A stretch of DNA of 25,000 nucleotides from contig NW_026729166.1 of assembly GCF_030272615.1 (NCBI RefSeq), positions 120,001 to 145,000 of the forward strand. Direction: 5' to 3'. A program made the translations under genes and the position numbers. The DNA comes from Cryptomeria japonica (Eukaryota > Streptophyta > Pinopsida > Cupressales > Cupressaceae). The notes beneath the pieces were generated by a model that worked only from the letters and a program-made list of their open reading frames with translations, was not told the origin of the DNA and did not search any database. Shown here piece by piece: positions 8,565-18,718 of this stretch. How positions within the stretch are numbered: the first letter of the stretch is position 1; each line of letters opens with the position of its first letter.

Positions 8565-10523
8565 GGCTCAAGATGGCACCCGCGTTCCGTTTTTTTCACT
8601 ATCTTTCAAAACGGAAATTTTAAAATCTCGTTTTTTTTTTTTTTTTGCCTTTTCTGGAAATTAGTGAAGGCAGCGCATCAAAGGTGCGCAATGCTGGTGC
8701 GAACCCGGGAGCGCTCCGATGTGTGCTCCAAGGTGCGGCGTGCACGAAGTCCGAGCCCGGCTTGCCCCGGGTGCGCACCTCGCGTGCACCTTCGCCGGGG
8801 TGAGCACCTTGGCTGGGTTGCGCGCCCTGGTGCGCACCAAGGAGCGCTCTGAAGTGTGCTCCAAGGTGCGGCGTGCACGAAGTCGGAGCTCGGTTTGCCC
8901 CGGGTGTGCACCTCGGGTGCGCACCTCGCGTGCACCTTCGCTGCGGTGGGCACCTTGGCTGGGTTGCGCGCCTTGGTGGGCACCATGCAGTGCACGAAGT
9001 CGGAGCCCGGTTTGCCCCGGGCGCGCACCTCCGCCAGGGTGGGCACCTTGGTGCGCACAACTTGCCTGGGCTGCGCACCAGGAAGGGCTCAAGATGGCAC
9101 CCGCGTTCCGTTTTTTTCACTATCTTTCAGAACGGAAATTTTAAAATATCGTTTTTTTTTGCCTTTTCTGGAAATTAGTGAAGGCAGCGCATCAAAGGTG
9201 CGCAACGCTGGTGCGAACCTGGGAGCGCTCCGATGTGTGCTCCAAGGTGCGGCGTGCACGAAGTCGGAGCCCGGTTTGCCCCGGGTGCGCCCTGGTGGGC
9301 ACCATGGTGCGCACCAAGGAGCGCTCCGAAGTGTGCTCCAAGGTGCGGCCTGCACGAAGTCGGAGCCCGGTTTGCCCCGGGTGTGCACCGCGGGTGGGCA
9401 CCTTGGTGCGCATGCCTTGCCTGGGCTGCGCACCAGGGCGGGCTCAAGATGGCACCCGCGTTCCGTTTTTTTCACTATCTTTCAAAACGGAAATTTTAAA
9501 ATCTCATTTTTTTTTGCCTTTTCTGGAAATTAGTGAAGGCAGCGCATCAAAGGTGCGCACCTCGCTGCCCACCACGGTGCGCAACGCCGGTGGGCACCCG
9601 GGAGTGCTTCGAAGTGTGCTCCAAGGTGCTGCGTGCACGTTGTCGGAGCCCGGTTTGCCCCGGGTGCGCACCTCGCGTGCACCTTCGTCGGGGTGGGCAC
9701 CTTGGCTGGGTTTGCCCCGGCTGCGCTCCGAAGCGGGGTTATTGGAGCGCCGCCTCTTTTTTTGTCGGAGCGTTTGGTGGGGTTTCTCGCATTGGCTCTT
9801 CCCAGGCCCGGTTGCCACCCTGGCGCGCACGAAGTCGGAAGTAGGGTTAATTGCCCGGGTGCGCACCTTTGCCAGGGTGGGCACCTTACCTGGGCTGTGC
9901 ACCCGGGCGGGCTCAAGATGGCACCCGCGTTCCGTTTTTTTCACTATCTTTCAAAACGGAAATTTTAAAATCTCCTCTTTTTTTTGCCTTTTCTGGAAAT
10001 TAGTGAAGGCAGCGCATCAAAGGTGCGCACCTCGCTGCCCACCTTGGTGTGCTCTGAGGTGCGCACCCGGGAGCGCTACGAAGTGTGCTCCAAGGTGCGG
10101 CGTGCACGTTGTCGGAGCCCGGTTTGCCCCGGGTGCGCACCTCGCCTGCACCTTGGCCGGGGTGGGCACCCTGGCTGGGTTTGCCCAGGGTGCGCTCCGA
10201 AGCGGGGTTACTGGAGCGCCCCCTCTTTTTTTGTCAGAGCGTTTGGTGGGGTTTCTCGCATTGGCTCTTCCCAGGCCCGGTTGTTGGGTGCGCTCCCACC
10301 CTGGCGCGCGCGAAGTTGGAAGTTGGGTTAATTGCCCGGGCGCGCACCTTCGCCAGGGTGGGCACCTTGGTGCGCACACCTTGGCTGGGCTGCGCACCAG
10401 GGCGGGCTCAAGATGGCACCAGCATTCCCTTTTTCTCACTATCTTTCAAAACGGAAATTTTAAAATCTCGTTTTCTTTTGCCTTTTATGGAAATTAGTGA
10501 AGGCATCGCATCAAAGGTGCGCA
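8565..10523. repeat. Five-fold array of AT-rich hairpin modules (copy 2)
   Basis: Modules start at 8565, 9086, 9441, 9911 and 10405, exactly 6034 bp beyond their copy 1 partners. Small changes include CTGGAAATT at the end of module 4, where copy 1 has CTGTAAATT, and a C that interrupts the T tract of module 5. Confidence 0.85.
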
Positions 10524-12078
10524 CCTCGCTGCCCACCTTGGTGTGCTCCGAGGTGCCCACCACGGTGCGCTCCGAGGTGCCCACCACGGTGCGCAACGCC
10601 GGTGCGAACCCGGGAGCGCCCCGATGTGTGCTCCAAGGTGCGGCGTGCACGAAGCCGGACCCCGGTTTGCCCCGGGTGCGCACCTCGCGTGCACCTTGGT
10701 GCGCACACCTTGGCTGGGTTGCGCGGCCTGGTGGGCACCATGGTGCGCACCAAGGAGCGCTCCGAAGTGTGCTCCAAGGTGCGGCGTGCACGAAGTCCTA
10801 GCCCGGTTTGCCCCGGGTGCGCACCTTCGCCGCGGTGGGCACCATGGCGTGCACGAAGTCGGAGCCCGGTTTGCCCCGGGTGCGCACCTCGCGTGCACCT
10901 TCGCCGGGGTGGGCACCTCGGCTGGGTTGCGCGCCCTGGTGCGCACCAAGGAGCGCTCCGAAGTGTGCTCCAAGGTGCGGCGTGCACGAAGTCGGAGCCC
11001 GGTTTGCCCCGGGTGCGCACCTTCGCCGCGGTGGGCACCCTGGTGCGCACCATGGCGTGCACGAAGTCGGAGCCCGGTTTGCCCCGGGTGCGCACCTCGC
11101 GTGCACCTTCGGCGGGGTTGCGCGCCCTGGTGCGCACCAAGGAGCGCTCCGAAGTGTGCTCCAAGGTGCGGCGTGCACGAAGTCGGAGCCCGGTTTGCCC
11201 CGGGTGCGCACCTCGCGTGCACCTTCGGCGGGGTTGCGCGCCCTGGTGGGCACCATGGTGCGCACCAAGGAGCGCTCCGAAGTGTGCTCCAAGGTGCGGC
11301 GTGCACGAAGTCGGAGCCCGGTTTGCCCCGGGTGCGCACCTCGCGTGCACCTTCGCCGCGGTGGGCACCATGGCGTGCACGAAGTCGGAGCCCGGTTTGC
11401 CCCGGGTGCGCACCTCGCGTGCACCTTCGCCGCGGTGGGCACCATGGCGTGCACGAAGTCGGAGCCCGGTTTGCCCCGGGTGCGCACCTCGCGTGCACCT
11501 TCGCTGGGGTGGGCACCTCGGCTGGGTTGCGCGCCCTGGTGCGCACCAAGGAGCGCTCCGAAGTGTGCTCCAAGGTGCGGCGTGCACGAAGTCGGAGCCC
11601 GGTTTGCCCCGGGTGCGCACCTCGCGTGCACCTTCGCCGCGGTGGGCACCATGGCGTGCACGAAGTCGGAGCCCGGTTTGCCCCGGGTGCGCACCCCGCG
11701 TGCACCTTCGCCGGGGTGGGCACCTCGGCTGGGTTGCGCGCCCTGGTGCGCACCAAGGAGCGCTCCGAAGTGTGCTCCAAGGTGCGGCGTGCACGAAGTC
11801 GGAGCCCGGTTTACCCCGGGTGCGCACCTCGCGTGCACCTTCGCCGCGGTGGGCACCTTGGCTGGGTTGGGCACCATTGAGCGCTCCGAAGTGTGCTCCA
11901 AGGTGCGCACCATGGCCCTCCAAGGTGCGCAGCATGGCGTGCACGAAGTCGGAGCCCGGTTTGCCCCGGGTGCGCACCTCGCGTGCACCTTCGCCAGGGT
12001 GGGCACCTCGGTGCGCACACCTTCTCAATGTTTTCTTGCCTTTTCTGGAAATTGGTGAAGGCAGCGCATCAAAGGTGC
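10524..12078. repeat. 74/207-bp subrepeat array (copy 2)
   Basis: Matches 4490-5970 except for one extra 74-bp unit. Two CCGCGGTGGGCACCATGGCG junctions follow in direct succession near 11355-11450, where copy 1 has one. A g-to-a change at about 11813 (TTTACCCCGGG) marks one unit. Confidence 0.9.
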
Positions 12079-13248
12079 GCACCTCGGTGTGCTCCGAGGT
12101 GCGAACCCGAGAGCGCTCCGAGGTGCCCACGAAGTCGAAAGTCGGGTTAATTGCATTGTTTTCCCCGGGTGCGCTCCGAGGTGCGCAACATCGGTGCGCA
12201 CCAAGGAGGGCTCCGAAGTGTGCTCCAAGGTGCGCACGATTCGGAGCTCGGTTTGCCCGGGGTGCGCACACCTTGGCTGGGTTGCGCACCCTTTGTGCGC
12301 TCCAAGGTGCGCACGAAGTCGGAGCTCGGTTTGCCCCGGGTGCGCACCTTCGCCAGGGTGCGCACCTTGATGCGCACGCCTTGGCTGGGCTGCGCACCTT
12401 GGTGGGCGCCATGGTGCGCACCTTTCGTGCGCTCCAAGGTGCGCACGAAGTCGGAGCTCGGTTTGCCCCGGGTGCGCACCTTGGTGGGCGCCATGGTGCA
12501 CTCCGAGGTGCCCAAGATTGGTGCGCACCAAGGAGCGCTCCGAAGTGCGCTCCAAGGTGCGCAGGTGCGCGCGAAGTCGAAAGTTGGGTTAATTGTCCGG
12601 TTTGCCTCGGGTGCGCACCTTGCGTGCACCTTCGCCAGGGTGGGCGCCTTGGTGCGCACACCTTGGCTGGGCTGCGCACCCGGGCGCGCACACCTTGGCA
12701 CCCGCGTTTCCTTCATTTTAAATTTTTTTTTTTTACAATCTCTCAAGTGGGAAATTCTATAATCTCAACTTTTTTTGCCTTTTCAGGAAACTTTTGAATG
12801 GAGCGCATCATTGGTGCGCTCCGAAGTGTGCTCCAAGGTGCGCACCTCTGGTGTGCTCCAAAGCTCTCTCCAGCTGCGTGCACCTGCCCCGGCCGCGCAC
12901 CCGGCCCCGCCCAGCTTCGCTCACCTGTCCCGGGCGTCTGGTGCGGAACCTTAGAGTAAGAAACATCACCGTGCACCTTGGCCAACGTGCGCGACTCGAC
13001 CGAGCGCGCACTGGCCGAGGTGCACACCGATTTCACCTGGGTGCGCGCGCAGCACCTCGGGCGCACCGGGGTGCGCGCACAACGCCCGGGTTGCACCGTG
13101 GCCTGTGTGCTCGGGGCGCCTCGGGTGCGCGCTCGGTGTCGCCCCCCGCGCGCGCGGTAGTGCGGGCAGCGCACCCCGGCCCGGCCCGGCCCCGACGAGA
13201 ACGCAAACGGGCAAAAGGTTTATTCAAATAGCATTGCGACGCCCGGCG

Positions 13249-13261
13249 AAAAACTAAAAAA
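13249..13261 (-). terminator. Pol III terminator of 5S copy 3 (T6 then T5)
   Basis: The minus strand reads TTTTTT (13261-13256), AG, TTTTT (13253-13249), as in copy 1. Confidence 0.9.
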
Positions 13262-13379
13262 GGGTGCAACACCGGGACTTCCCGGGAGGTCACCCATCCC
13301 AGTACTACTCCGGCCCAAGCGCGCTTAACTGCGGAGTTCTGATGGGATCAGGTGCACTAACGCTGGTATGATCGCACCC
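13262..13379 (-). rRNA. 5S ribosomal RNA, copy 3 (G30T variant)
   Basis: 118 nt with an intact A box and C box and an intact T6 terminator. It differs from copies 1 and 2 by a single substitution at nt 30 (window position 13350): CACCGGATCCC becomes CACCTGATCCC in the gene sense. This removes the GGATCC site. In the standard eukaryotic 5S fold, G30 pairs with C47 in helix III, so the change should weaken that helix, part of the arm that contacts ribosomal protein L5 and TFIIIA. The copy may be a minor functional variant or an early pseudogene. Confidence 0.95.
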
Positions 13380-14173
13380 GTTATGAGCTTGTCGCAGTGT
13401 GTACTTAGCAAACCGCGACCCACGTGCGAATCCACCCCGGCCACCCACCCCCGTCGAGGTGCACACCCTCCCTCGCGAAGTGCGCCCCGTTCGCCAAGTG
13501 TGAGCCCTGCCCGGGTGCGCGCACCTTGCTAGGGCGTCGGGTGTGCACCCGGCCCGGCCTACGTGCGTGCACCTGGACGGGGCGTCGTGTGCGTGCAGTG
13601 TCCCGTCTGCAACGCGGTGCCCACACACCACCTCGGGCGCAACGACCTGCGCTCACATGTGGGCCGAGTGCACCTTGGTGCATGTTCGGGGCGCCTCGGG
13701 TGCACGCTCGATCTTGCCCCGGTGCACCAAGGCGCTCGGTTTGCCCCGGGTGCGCACTTGGTGCAAGGTGGGCACCCAAAATAGGGATCAAGCACCAAAA
13801 CACAAGTTTCGGGATGCAAAATGGGACCCAAGGACCACAAATGCGTTCCAAGACCCATGATGGGTCCACGAGAACAAAAATGTGTTCCGAGACTTAATAA
13901 ACAAATATTGGGTTTTAGGAGAAGAAACATGCTCTGATGCCCAAAACGAGAATCGACCCCGAAAAGGCCACAGGCCAAAAGTGGGATGCGAGACAAAAAA
14001 AAATGGGACCCGAGGACCAAAATTGGGTTCCCAGGTCGAAGACAGGGCAACCGGACAAGAAACGACCTCTAAGGCTCGAAATGAGTCCCGACGACTAAAA
14101 CTTGACAAGAAGCACCCATCAGGCACCCAACTCGACACCCATGGGATGCCGACCCACCCGGGCTTCCACCTAG

Positions 14174-15845
14174 CACACCTTGGCACCCACCCACCCTCGC
14201 ACCCAACCTCGCACCCAACTTAGCACCTTTGAACCCACATTGGCACTCACCCTGACCCTGGCACCTTGGAACCCACATTGGCACTCACCTTGACCCTGGC
14301 ACCCACCTTTGCACTCACCTTGGGACCCACCCTGGCTCCCACCTCGGCACCCACCCAGACACCCACCTTGGTTCCTTGGCACCCACCTTGGATCCTTGGC
14401 ACCCACCCCGACACCCACCTTGGCACGCAACTTGGCTACTTGCCACCCACCTTGGCTCCTTGACGCCCACCCCGACAACCACCCCGTGACCTACCCTGGC
14501 TAGGGTTGGTGCACACCCACCCTGGTGCCCACCTTGGCACCCACCCCATGACCCACCTTGGCACGCACCTTAGTACCCACCCTGTTACCCACCCTAGGAC
14601 CCACCCCGTGACCCACCTTGGCCAGGGTGGGTGCACCCACCCTGGTGCCCACCTTGGCACCCACCCATCCTAGCACCCAGCCTGTGACCGGGCTTGGAAC
14701 CCAACCTTGCACCCGTCTTGGCCAGTGTGGGTGCGCACCCATCCTGGCACCCACGTTGTGACACACCCTTTAACCCACGCACCCTAGCAGCCACGTTGGC
14801 ACCCACCTTGGAACACAACCTAGCAACTTGGCACCCACCCCGTGACCCACCTTGGCATCCACCATAGCAGTCGCCCACTTGGCACCCACCTTGGAACCCA
14901 AGTTGGCACCCACCTCGGCACCCACCTTGACACTTGTGGACCCACCTTGCCACTCACCCTAGCATCGACCCATCCTAGCACCCACCCTGGCACCTTTGCA
15001 CCCTAGCACTCACCCATCCTAGCACCTAACCTGTGACCCACCTTGACACTCACCCTCGCACCCACCTTGGAACCCAACCTAGCACCCACCCACCCTGACA
15101 CCAACCCTAGCACCTACCCACCCTTGCACCCACCCTGTGACCCATCTTGGCACCCACCCATCCTACCACTCAACCTATCACCCACCTTCTCACCCACCTT
15201 GGCATCCACCTTAGCACCCACCCACACTGGCACCTTGGCACCCACCTCGGGCAAGGTGGGTGCACACCCACCCTGACACCCAATTTAGAACCAACCGAGC
15301 ATGTTACCCACCTTGGCACCCACATTGCAGCCCACCCTAGTACCCACCCTATGACCCACATTGGCATCCACACCCTAGCACCCAGGCACCTCGACACCCG
15401 CCTTGACACGCACCCTAGCACTAAACCTGTGACCCACCTTGGAACTCACCCTAGAACCCACCCACCCTGTGAACCACCTTGGCATCCACCTTAGCACCCA
15501 CCCACCTTGGCACCCACTCTAGCACTCACCCATCCTAACACCCAACTTGTTACCCACCTTGGCACCCGCCCTCGCGTCCACCTTGAAACCCACCCTAGCA
15601 CCCACCCACGCAGGAGCCCACCTTGGCACCCAACCTAACACCCACGCATCCTGGCACCCAACTTGTGACCCACCTTGGAACCCACCCTAGTACCCACCTT
15701 TGAACCCACTATATCACCAACCCACCTTGGCACCCACCCTATGACCCTCTTTGGAATCCACCCTAGCACGCACCCACCCTGGCACCCACCATGGAGCGCA
15801 CCCTAGCACCCACCCACCTCGGCACGCACCTCAACACCCACCTTG
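14174..15845. repeat. Expanded CACCC/CACCTTGG degenerate array
   Basis: About 1.7 kb of degenerate words of the type CCACCTTGGCACCCACCC, CACCCTAGCACCCACC and CCTGTGACCCACC. The first 460 bp match the CACCC blocks of copies 1 and 2; from 14633 it continues with diverged repeats of its own. The plus strand is C-rich and G-poor throughout. No gene is present. Weak open frames rich in Thr, His and Pro simply translate the repeat. Confidence 0.9.
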
Positions 15846-16045
15846 GTGTGCGCACTGCGCCAACCTCTCAAAGACCCTATGTGGTGCGCTCCAAAGTGTA
15901 CACCTTTGGTGCGCTCCAAGGTGCGCACCTTTGGTGCACACCGAGGTGCACACCAAAGTGTGCACCGAGGTGAGCACCAAAGTGCACTCCAAGGTGCACA
16001 CCAAGGCGTGCACCTTTGGTGCGGTCAATGCAAACGAATTCGGAA
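15846..16045. repeat. GTGCACC/CCTTTGG short repeats
   Basis: A transition block of roughly 20-bp words: GGTGCGCTCCAAAGTG, CACCTTTGGTGCGCTCC, GGTGCACACCAAAGTG. The end, CGTGCACCTTTGGTGCGGTC followed by AACGAATTCGGAAGTTGGGG, leads into the first promoter unit and recurs near 16381-16430. Confidence 0.75.
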
Positions 16046-16089
16046 GTTGGGGTCGATGTCCTAATCGCTGCTGCAGACTACACGTATGA

Positions 16090-16120
16090 GAATCGGACAA
16101 ATAGCTTTATATAGGGGAGG
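16090..16120 (+). promoter_or_regulatory. Pol I promoter-like box 1
   Basis: GAATCGGACAAATAGCTT followed by TATATAGGGGAGG. Plant Pol I promoters are known for a TATATA(A/G)GGG core with initiation at its last A or first G. This copy has one extra T between the upstream block and TATATA compared with the other twelve, which may affect its strength. Confidence 0.75.
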
Positions 16121-16247
16121 TGTTGCGTTTGATGGGTCGACTCCCCTGGTTGTGTGCACTGCACCAACTTCAAAGACCCTGTCTTGTTTAAGAAGTCAAA
16201 AGTTGGGGTGGATGTCCTAATCATTGCTGCAGTCTACGCATGTATGA

Positions 16248-16277
16248 GAATCAGACAAATAGCTTATATAGGGGAGG
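16248..16277 (+). promoter_or_regulatory. Pol I promoter-like box 2
   Basis: GAATCAGACAAATAGCT then TATATAGGGGAGG. The upstream block has the CAGAC variant. Confidence 0.78.
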
Positions 16278-16467
16278 TGTTGCATTCGGTGGGTTGACTC
16301 CCCTGGTTGTGCGCACTGCGCCAACCTCAAAGACCCCGCATAGCAGAAGAAGTCGGAAGTCGGATTTTGGTGAGCACCAAGGCGTGCACCTTTGGTGCGG
16401 TCAACGCAGACGAATTCAGAAGTTGGGGTGGATGTCCTAATCGTTGTTGCAGGCTACACATGTATGA

Positions 16468-16497
16468 GAATCAGACAAATAGCTTATATAGGGGAGG
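16468..16497 (+). promoter_or_regulatory. Pol I promoter-like box 3
   Basis: GAATCAGACAAATAGCT then TATATAGGGGAGG. It lies after the 63-bp leader duplication. Confidence 0.78.
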
Positions 16498-16624
16498 TGT
16501 TGGGTTTGATGGGTCAACTCCCTTGGTTGTGCGCATTACGCCAACCTCAAAGACCTTGTTTTCGTTAAGAAGTCAAAAGTTGGGGTCAATGTCCTAATGG
16601 CTCCTGTAGGCTACACATGTATGA

Positions 16625-16654
16625 GAATCGGACAAATAGCTTATATAGGGGAGG
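16625..16654 (+). promoter_or_regulatory. Pol I promoter-like box 4
   Basis: GAATCGGACAAATAGCT then TATATAGGGGAGG, 157 bp after box 3. Confidence 0.78.
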
Positions 16655-16781
16655 TGTTGGGTTTGATGGGTCGACTCCCCTGGTTGTGCGCATTACGTCA
16701 ACCTCAAAGACCTTGTTTTCGTTAAGAAGTCAAAAGTTGGGGTCGATGTCCTAATTGCTCCTGTAGACTACACATGTATGA

Positions 16782-16811
16782 GAATCAGACAAATAGCTTA
16801 TATAGGGGAGG
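16782..16811 (+). promoter_or_regulatory. Pol I promoter-like box 5
   Basis: GAATCAGACAAATAGCT then TATATAGGGGAGG. The downstream GGTTG hairpin is degenerate in this unit. Confidence 0.78.
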
Positions 16812-16938
16812 TGTTGGGTTTGATGGGTTGACTCCCCTAGTTGTTCGCATTACACCAACCTCAAAGACCTTGTTTTCGTTTAGAAGCCGAAAGTTGGGGT
16901 CGATGTCCTAATTGCTCCTGCAGGCTACGCATGTATGA

Positions 16939-16968
16939 GAATCAGACAAATAGCTTATATAGGGGAGG
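16939..16968 (+). promoter_or_regulatory. Pol I promoter-like box 6
   Basis: GAATCAGACAAATAGCT then TATATAGGGGAGG. Last box of the 157-bp array, followed by the 38/52-bp minisatellite. Confidence 0.78.
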
Positions 16969-17056
16969 TGTTGGGTTTGATGGGTCGACTCCCCTGGTTG
17001 TGCGCATTGCGCCAACCTCAAAGACCCTGCATTGCGGATGAAGTCGAAAGTCAGAG

Positions 17057-17662
17057 TTTGGTGTGCTACAAGGTGTGGTCGAAGGTGCTCACCTAGGTGT
17101 GCACCTTTGGAGCGCAGGAAAAGTGCCCTCCAAAAGTGCGCACCTTTGGAGTGCACAAAAGTGCCCTCCAAAAGTGCGCACCTTTGGAGCGCACAAAAGT
17201 GCCCTCCAAAAAGTGCCCTCCAAAAGTGCGCACCTTTGGAGTGCAGAAAAGTGCCCTCCAAAAAGTGCCCTCCAAAAGTGTGCACCTTTGGAGTGCACAA
17301 AAGTGCCCTCCAAAAGTGCGCACCTTTGGAGCGCAGAAAAGTGCCCTCCAAAAAGTGCCCTCCAAAAGTGCGCACCTTTGGAGCGCAGAAAAGTGCCCTC
17401 CAAAAAGTGCCCTCCAAAAGTGCGCACCTTTGGAGCGCAGAAAAGTGCCCTCCAAAAAGTGCCCTCCAAAAGTGCGCACCTTTGGAGCGCAGAAAAGTGC
17501 CCTCCAAAAAGTGCCCTCCAAAAGTGCGCACCTTTGGAGCGCAGAAAAGTGCCCTCCAAAAAGTGCCCTCCAAAAGTGCGCACCTTTGGAGCGCACAAAA
17601 GTGCCCTCCAAAAGTGCGCACCTTTGGAGCGCACAAAAGTGCCCTCCAAAAGTGCGCACTTT
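17057..17662. repeat. 38/52-bp minisatellite between promoter clusters
   Basis: Twelve copies of GCACCTTTGGAG, each followed by one or two GTGCCCTCC words. The short unit is 38 bp (AAAAGTGCGCACCTTTGGAG, CGCACAAAAGTGCCCTCC). The long unit is 52 bp through a further 14 bp, AAAAAGTGCCCTCC. The order is approximately 38, 38, 52, 52, 38, five 52s, 38, 38. All six frames stay open here, which explains several overlapping false ORFs. Confidence 0.92.
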
Positions 17663-17755
17663 TGGTGCGCACCAAGGCGCTGGTTCGGTCGTTGCAGGCG
17701 AGTTCGGAAGTTGGGGTCGATGTCCTGAGCGGAGGTGCAAACTACACAGGTGTCG

Positions 17756-17785
17756 GAATCGGACAAATAGCTTATATAGGGGAGG
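17756..17785 (+). promoter_or_regulatory. Pol I promoter-like box 7
   Basis: GAATCGGACAAATAGCT then TATATAGGGGAGG. First box of the 311-bp array. Confidence 0.78.
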
Positions 17786-18066
17786 TGTATGCTTCGATGG
17801 GTCGACTCCCCAGGTTGAGCGCACCGCGCCAACCTCAAAGACCCTACGGTATGGATGAAGTCGGAAGTTGGGTCCGATGACCGATTCGATTAGTAGGTAT
17901 GCTCATGAGGTCGGAATTTGGGTCCGATGACCTGCCATGTGCAGGAAGGCGAATGTTGGCACTGTGCGTTGCAAGGTGCACACCAAGGTGCTGGTGCGGT
18001 CTTTTTAGTCGAGTTCGGAAGTTGGGGTCGATGTCCTGATCGGAGGTGCAAGCTACACAGGTGTGG

Positions 18067-18096
18067 GAATCGGACAAATAGCTTATATAGGGGAGG
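18067..18096 (+). promoter_or_regulatory. Pol I promoter-like box 8
   Basis: GAATCGGACAAATAGCT then TATATAGGGGAGG, 311 bp after box 7. Confidence 0.78.
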
Positions 18097-18377
18097 TGTA
18101 TGCTTCGTTGGGTCGACTCCCCGGGTTGAGCGCACCGCGCCAACCTCAAAGACCCTACGGTATGGATGAAGTCGGAAGTTGGGTCCGATGACCGATTCGA
18201 TATGTAGGCATACTCGCGAGGTCGGAATTTGGGTCCGATGACCTGCCATGTGCAGGAAGGCGAATGTTGGCACTGTGCGTTGCAAGGTGCGCACCAAGGC
18301 GCTGGTTCGGTCGTTGCAGGCGAGTTCGGAAGTTGGGGTCGATGTCCTGATCGGAGGTGCAAACTACACAGGTGTGG

Positions 18378-18407
18378 GAATCGGACAAATAGCTTATATA
18401 GGGGAGG
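18378..18407 (+). promoter_or_regulatory. Pol I promoter-like box 9
   Basis: GAATCGGACAAATAGCT then TATATAGGGGAGG, 311 bp after box 8. Confidence 0.78.
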
Positions 18408-18688
18408 TGTATGCTTCGTTGGGTCGACTCCCCGGGTTGAGCGCACCGCGCCAACCTCAAAGACCCTACGGTATGGATGAAGTCGGAAGTTGTGTCCGAT
18501 GACCGATTCGATATGTAGGCATACTCGCGAGGTCGGAATTTGGGTCCGATGACCTGCCATGTGCAGGAAGGCGAATGTTGGGACTGTGCGTCGCAAGGTG
18601 CGCACCAAGGCGCTGGTGCCGTCGTTGCAGTCGAGTTCGGAAGTTGGGGTCGATGTCCTGGTCAGAGGTGCAAACTACACAGGTGTGG

Positions 18689-18718
18689 GAATCGGACAAA
18701 TAGCTTATATAGGGGAGG
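18689..18718 (+). promoter_or_regulatory. Pol I promoter-like box 10
   Basis: GAATCGGACAAATAGCT then TATATAGGGGAGG. Last box of the 311-bp array. Confidence 0.78.

Larger units (their letters stand above)
6035..12142. repeat. 6.11-kb higher-order spacer repeat, copy 2
   Basis: This is the second full period. The offset to copy 1 is 6034 bp up to about 11.3 kb. The period is 74 bp longer because one extra 74-bp subunit sits in the internal array near 11345-11460. Its 5S gene has an altered 3' T tract. The run of nine T after the fifth AT-rich module of copy 1 is interrupted by a C here, near 10475. Confidence 0.95.
12143..14632. repeat. Truncated higher-order spacer repeat, copy 3
   Basis: The third copy follows the same order through the 5S gene, the low-repeat island and the CACCC block, then leaves homology at about 14632. 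There copies 1 and 2 read GGGTGGGTGCCTTGG and this copy reads GGGTGGGTGCACCCACC. One extra C in a C run near 13142-13147 shifts the offset to copy 2 from 6108 to 6109 bp. The break lies inside C-rich repeats, which suggests unequal recombination. Confidence 0.93.
16046..17033 (+). repeat. 157-bp spacer-promoter repeat array
   Basis: Six units each contain a Pol I promoter-like box. TATATA starts lie at 16108, 16265, 16485, 16642, 16799 and 16956, giving spacings of 157, 220, 157, 157 and 157 bp. The 220-bp interval holds a 63-bp insert that duplicates the GTGCACCTTTGGTGCGGTC leader found before the first unit, so a 377-bp dimer was copied once. Each unit runs AGTTGGGGT-GATGTCCTAAT, TGTATGAGAATC, promoter, GGGTCGACTCCCC, GGTTG...CAACCTCAAAGACC. 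Confidence 0.9.

Noticed and set aside
10511-12691. 726-codon minus-strand open frame
   Set aside because: Same repeat block read in reverse. The lack of stops follows from GC-rich palindromic words that are stop-poor in both directions.
10497-12797. 766-codon plus-strand open frame rich in Arg, Cys, Ala and Pro, and its 6-kb-shifted relatives, for example at 4509-6689
   Set aside because: It spans the 74/207-bp noncoding repeats, and equally long frames exist on the opposite strand and in other frames. The translation only restates the repeat words, and there is no domain or codon signal.
16985-16994. GGGTCGACTCCCC after the promoters as a Sal-box-like Pol I terminator
   Set aside because: The resemblance to the mammalian Sal box is limited to GTCGAC, and that element is not known in plants. 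It is better explained by the CTCCCC complement of the start site.
17093-17824. Overlapping long frames on both strands rich in Phe-Gly-Gly-His or Ser-Ala-Leu-Gln
   Set aside because: They are translations of the 38/52-bp minisatellite in different frames.
17918-18169. 83-codon frame recurring every 311 bp (starts MGPMTCHVQEGECW)
   Set aside because: It runs across the promoter box of each 311-bp unit and is explained by tandem repetition.
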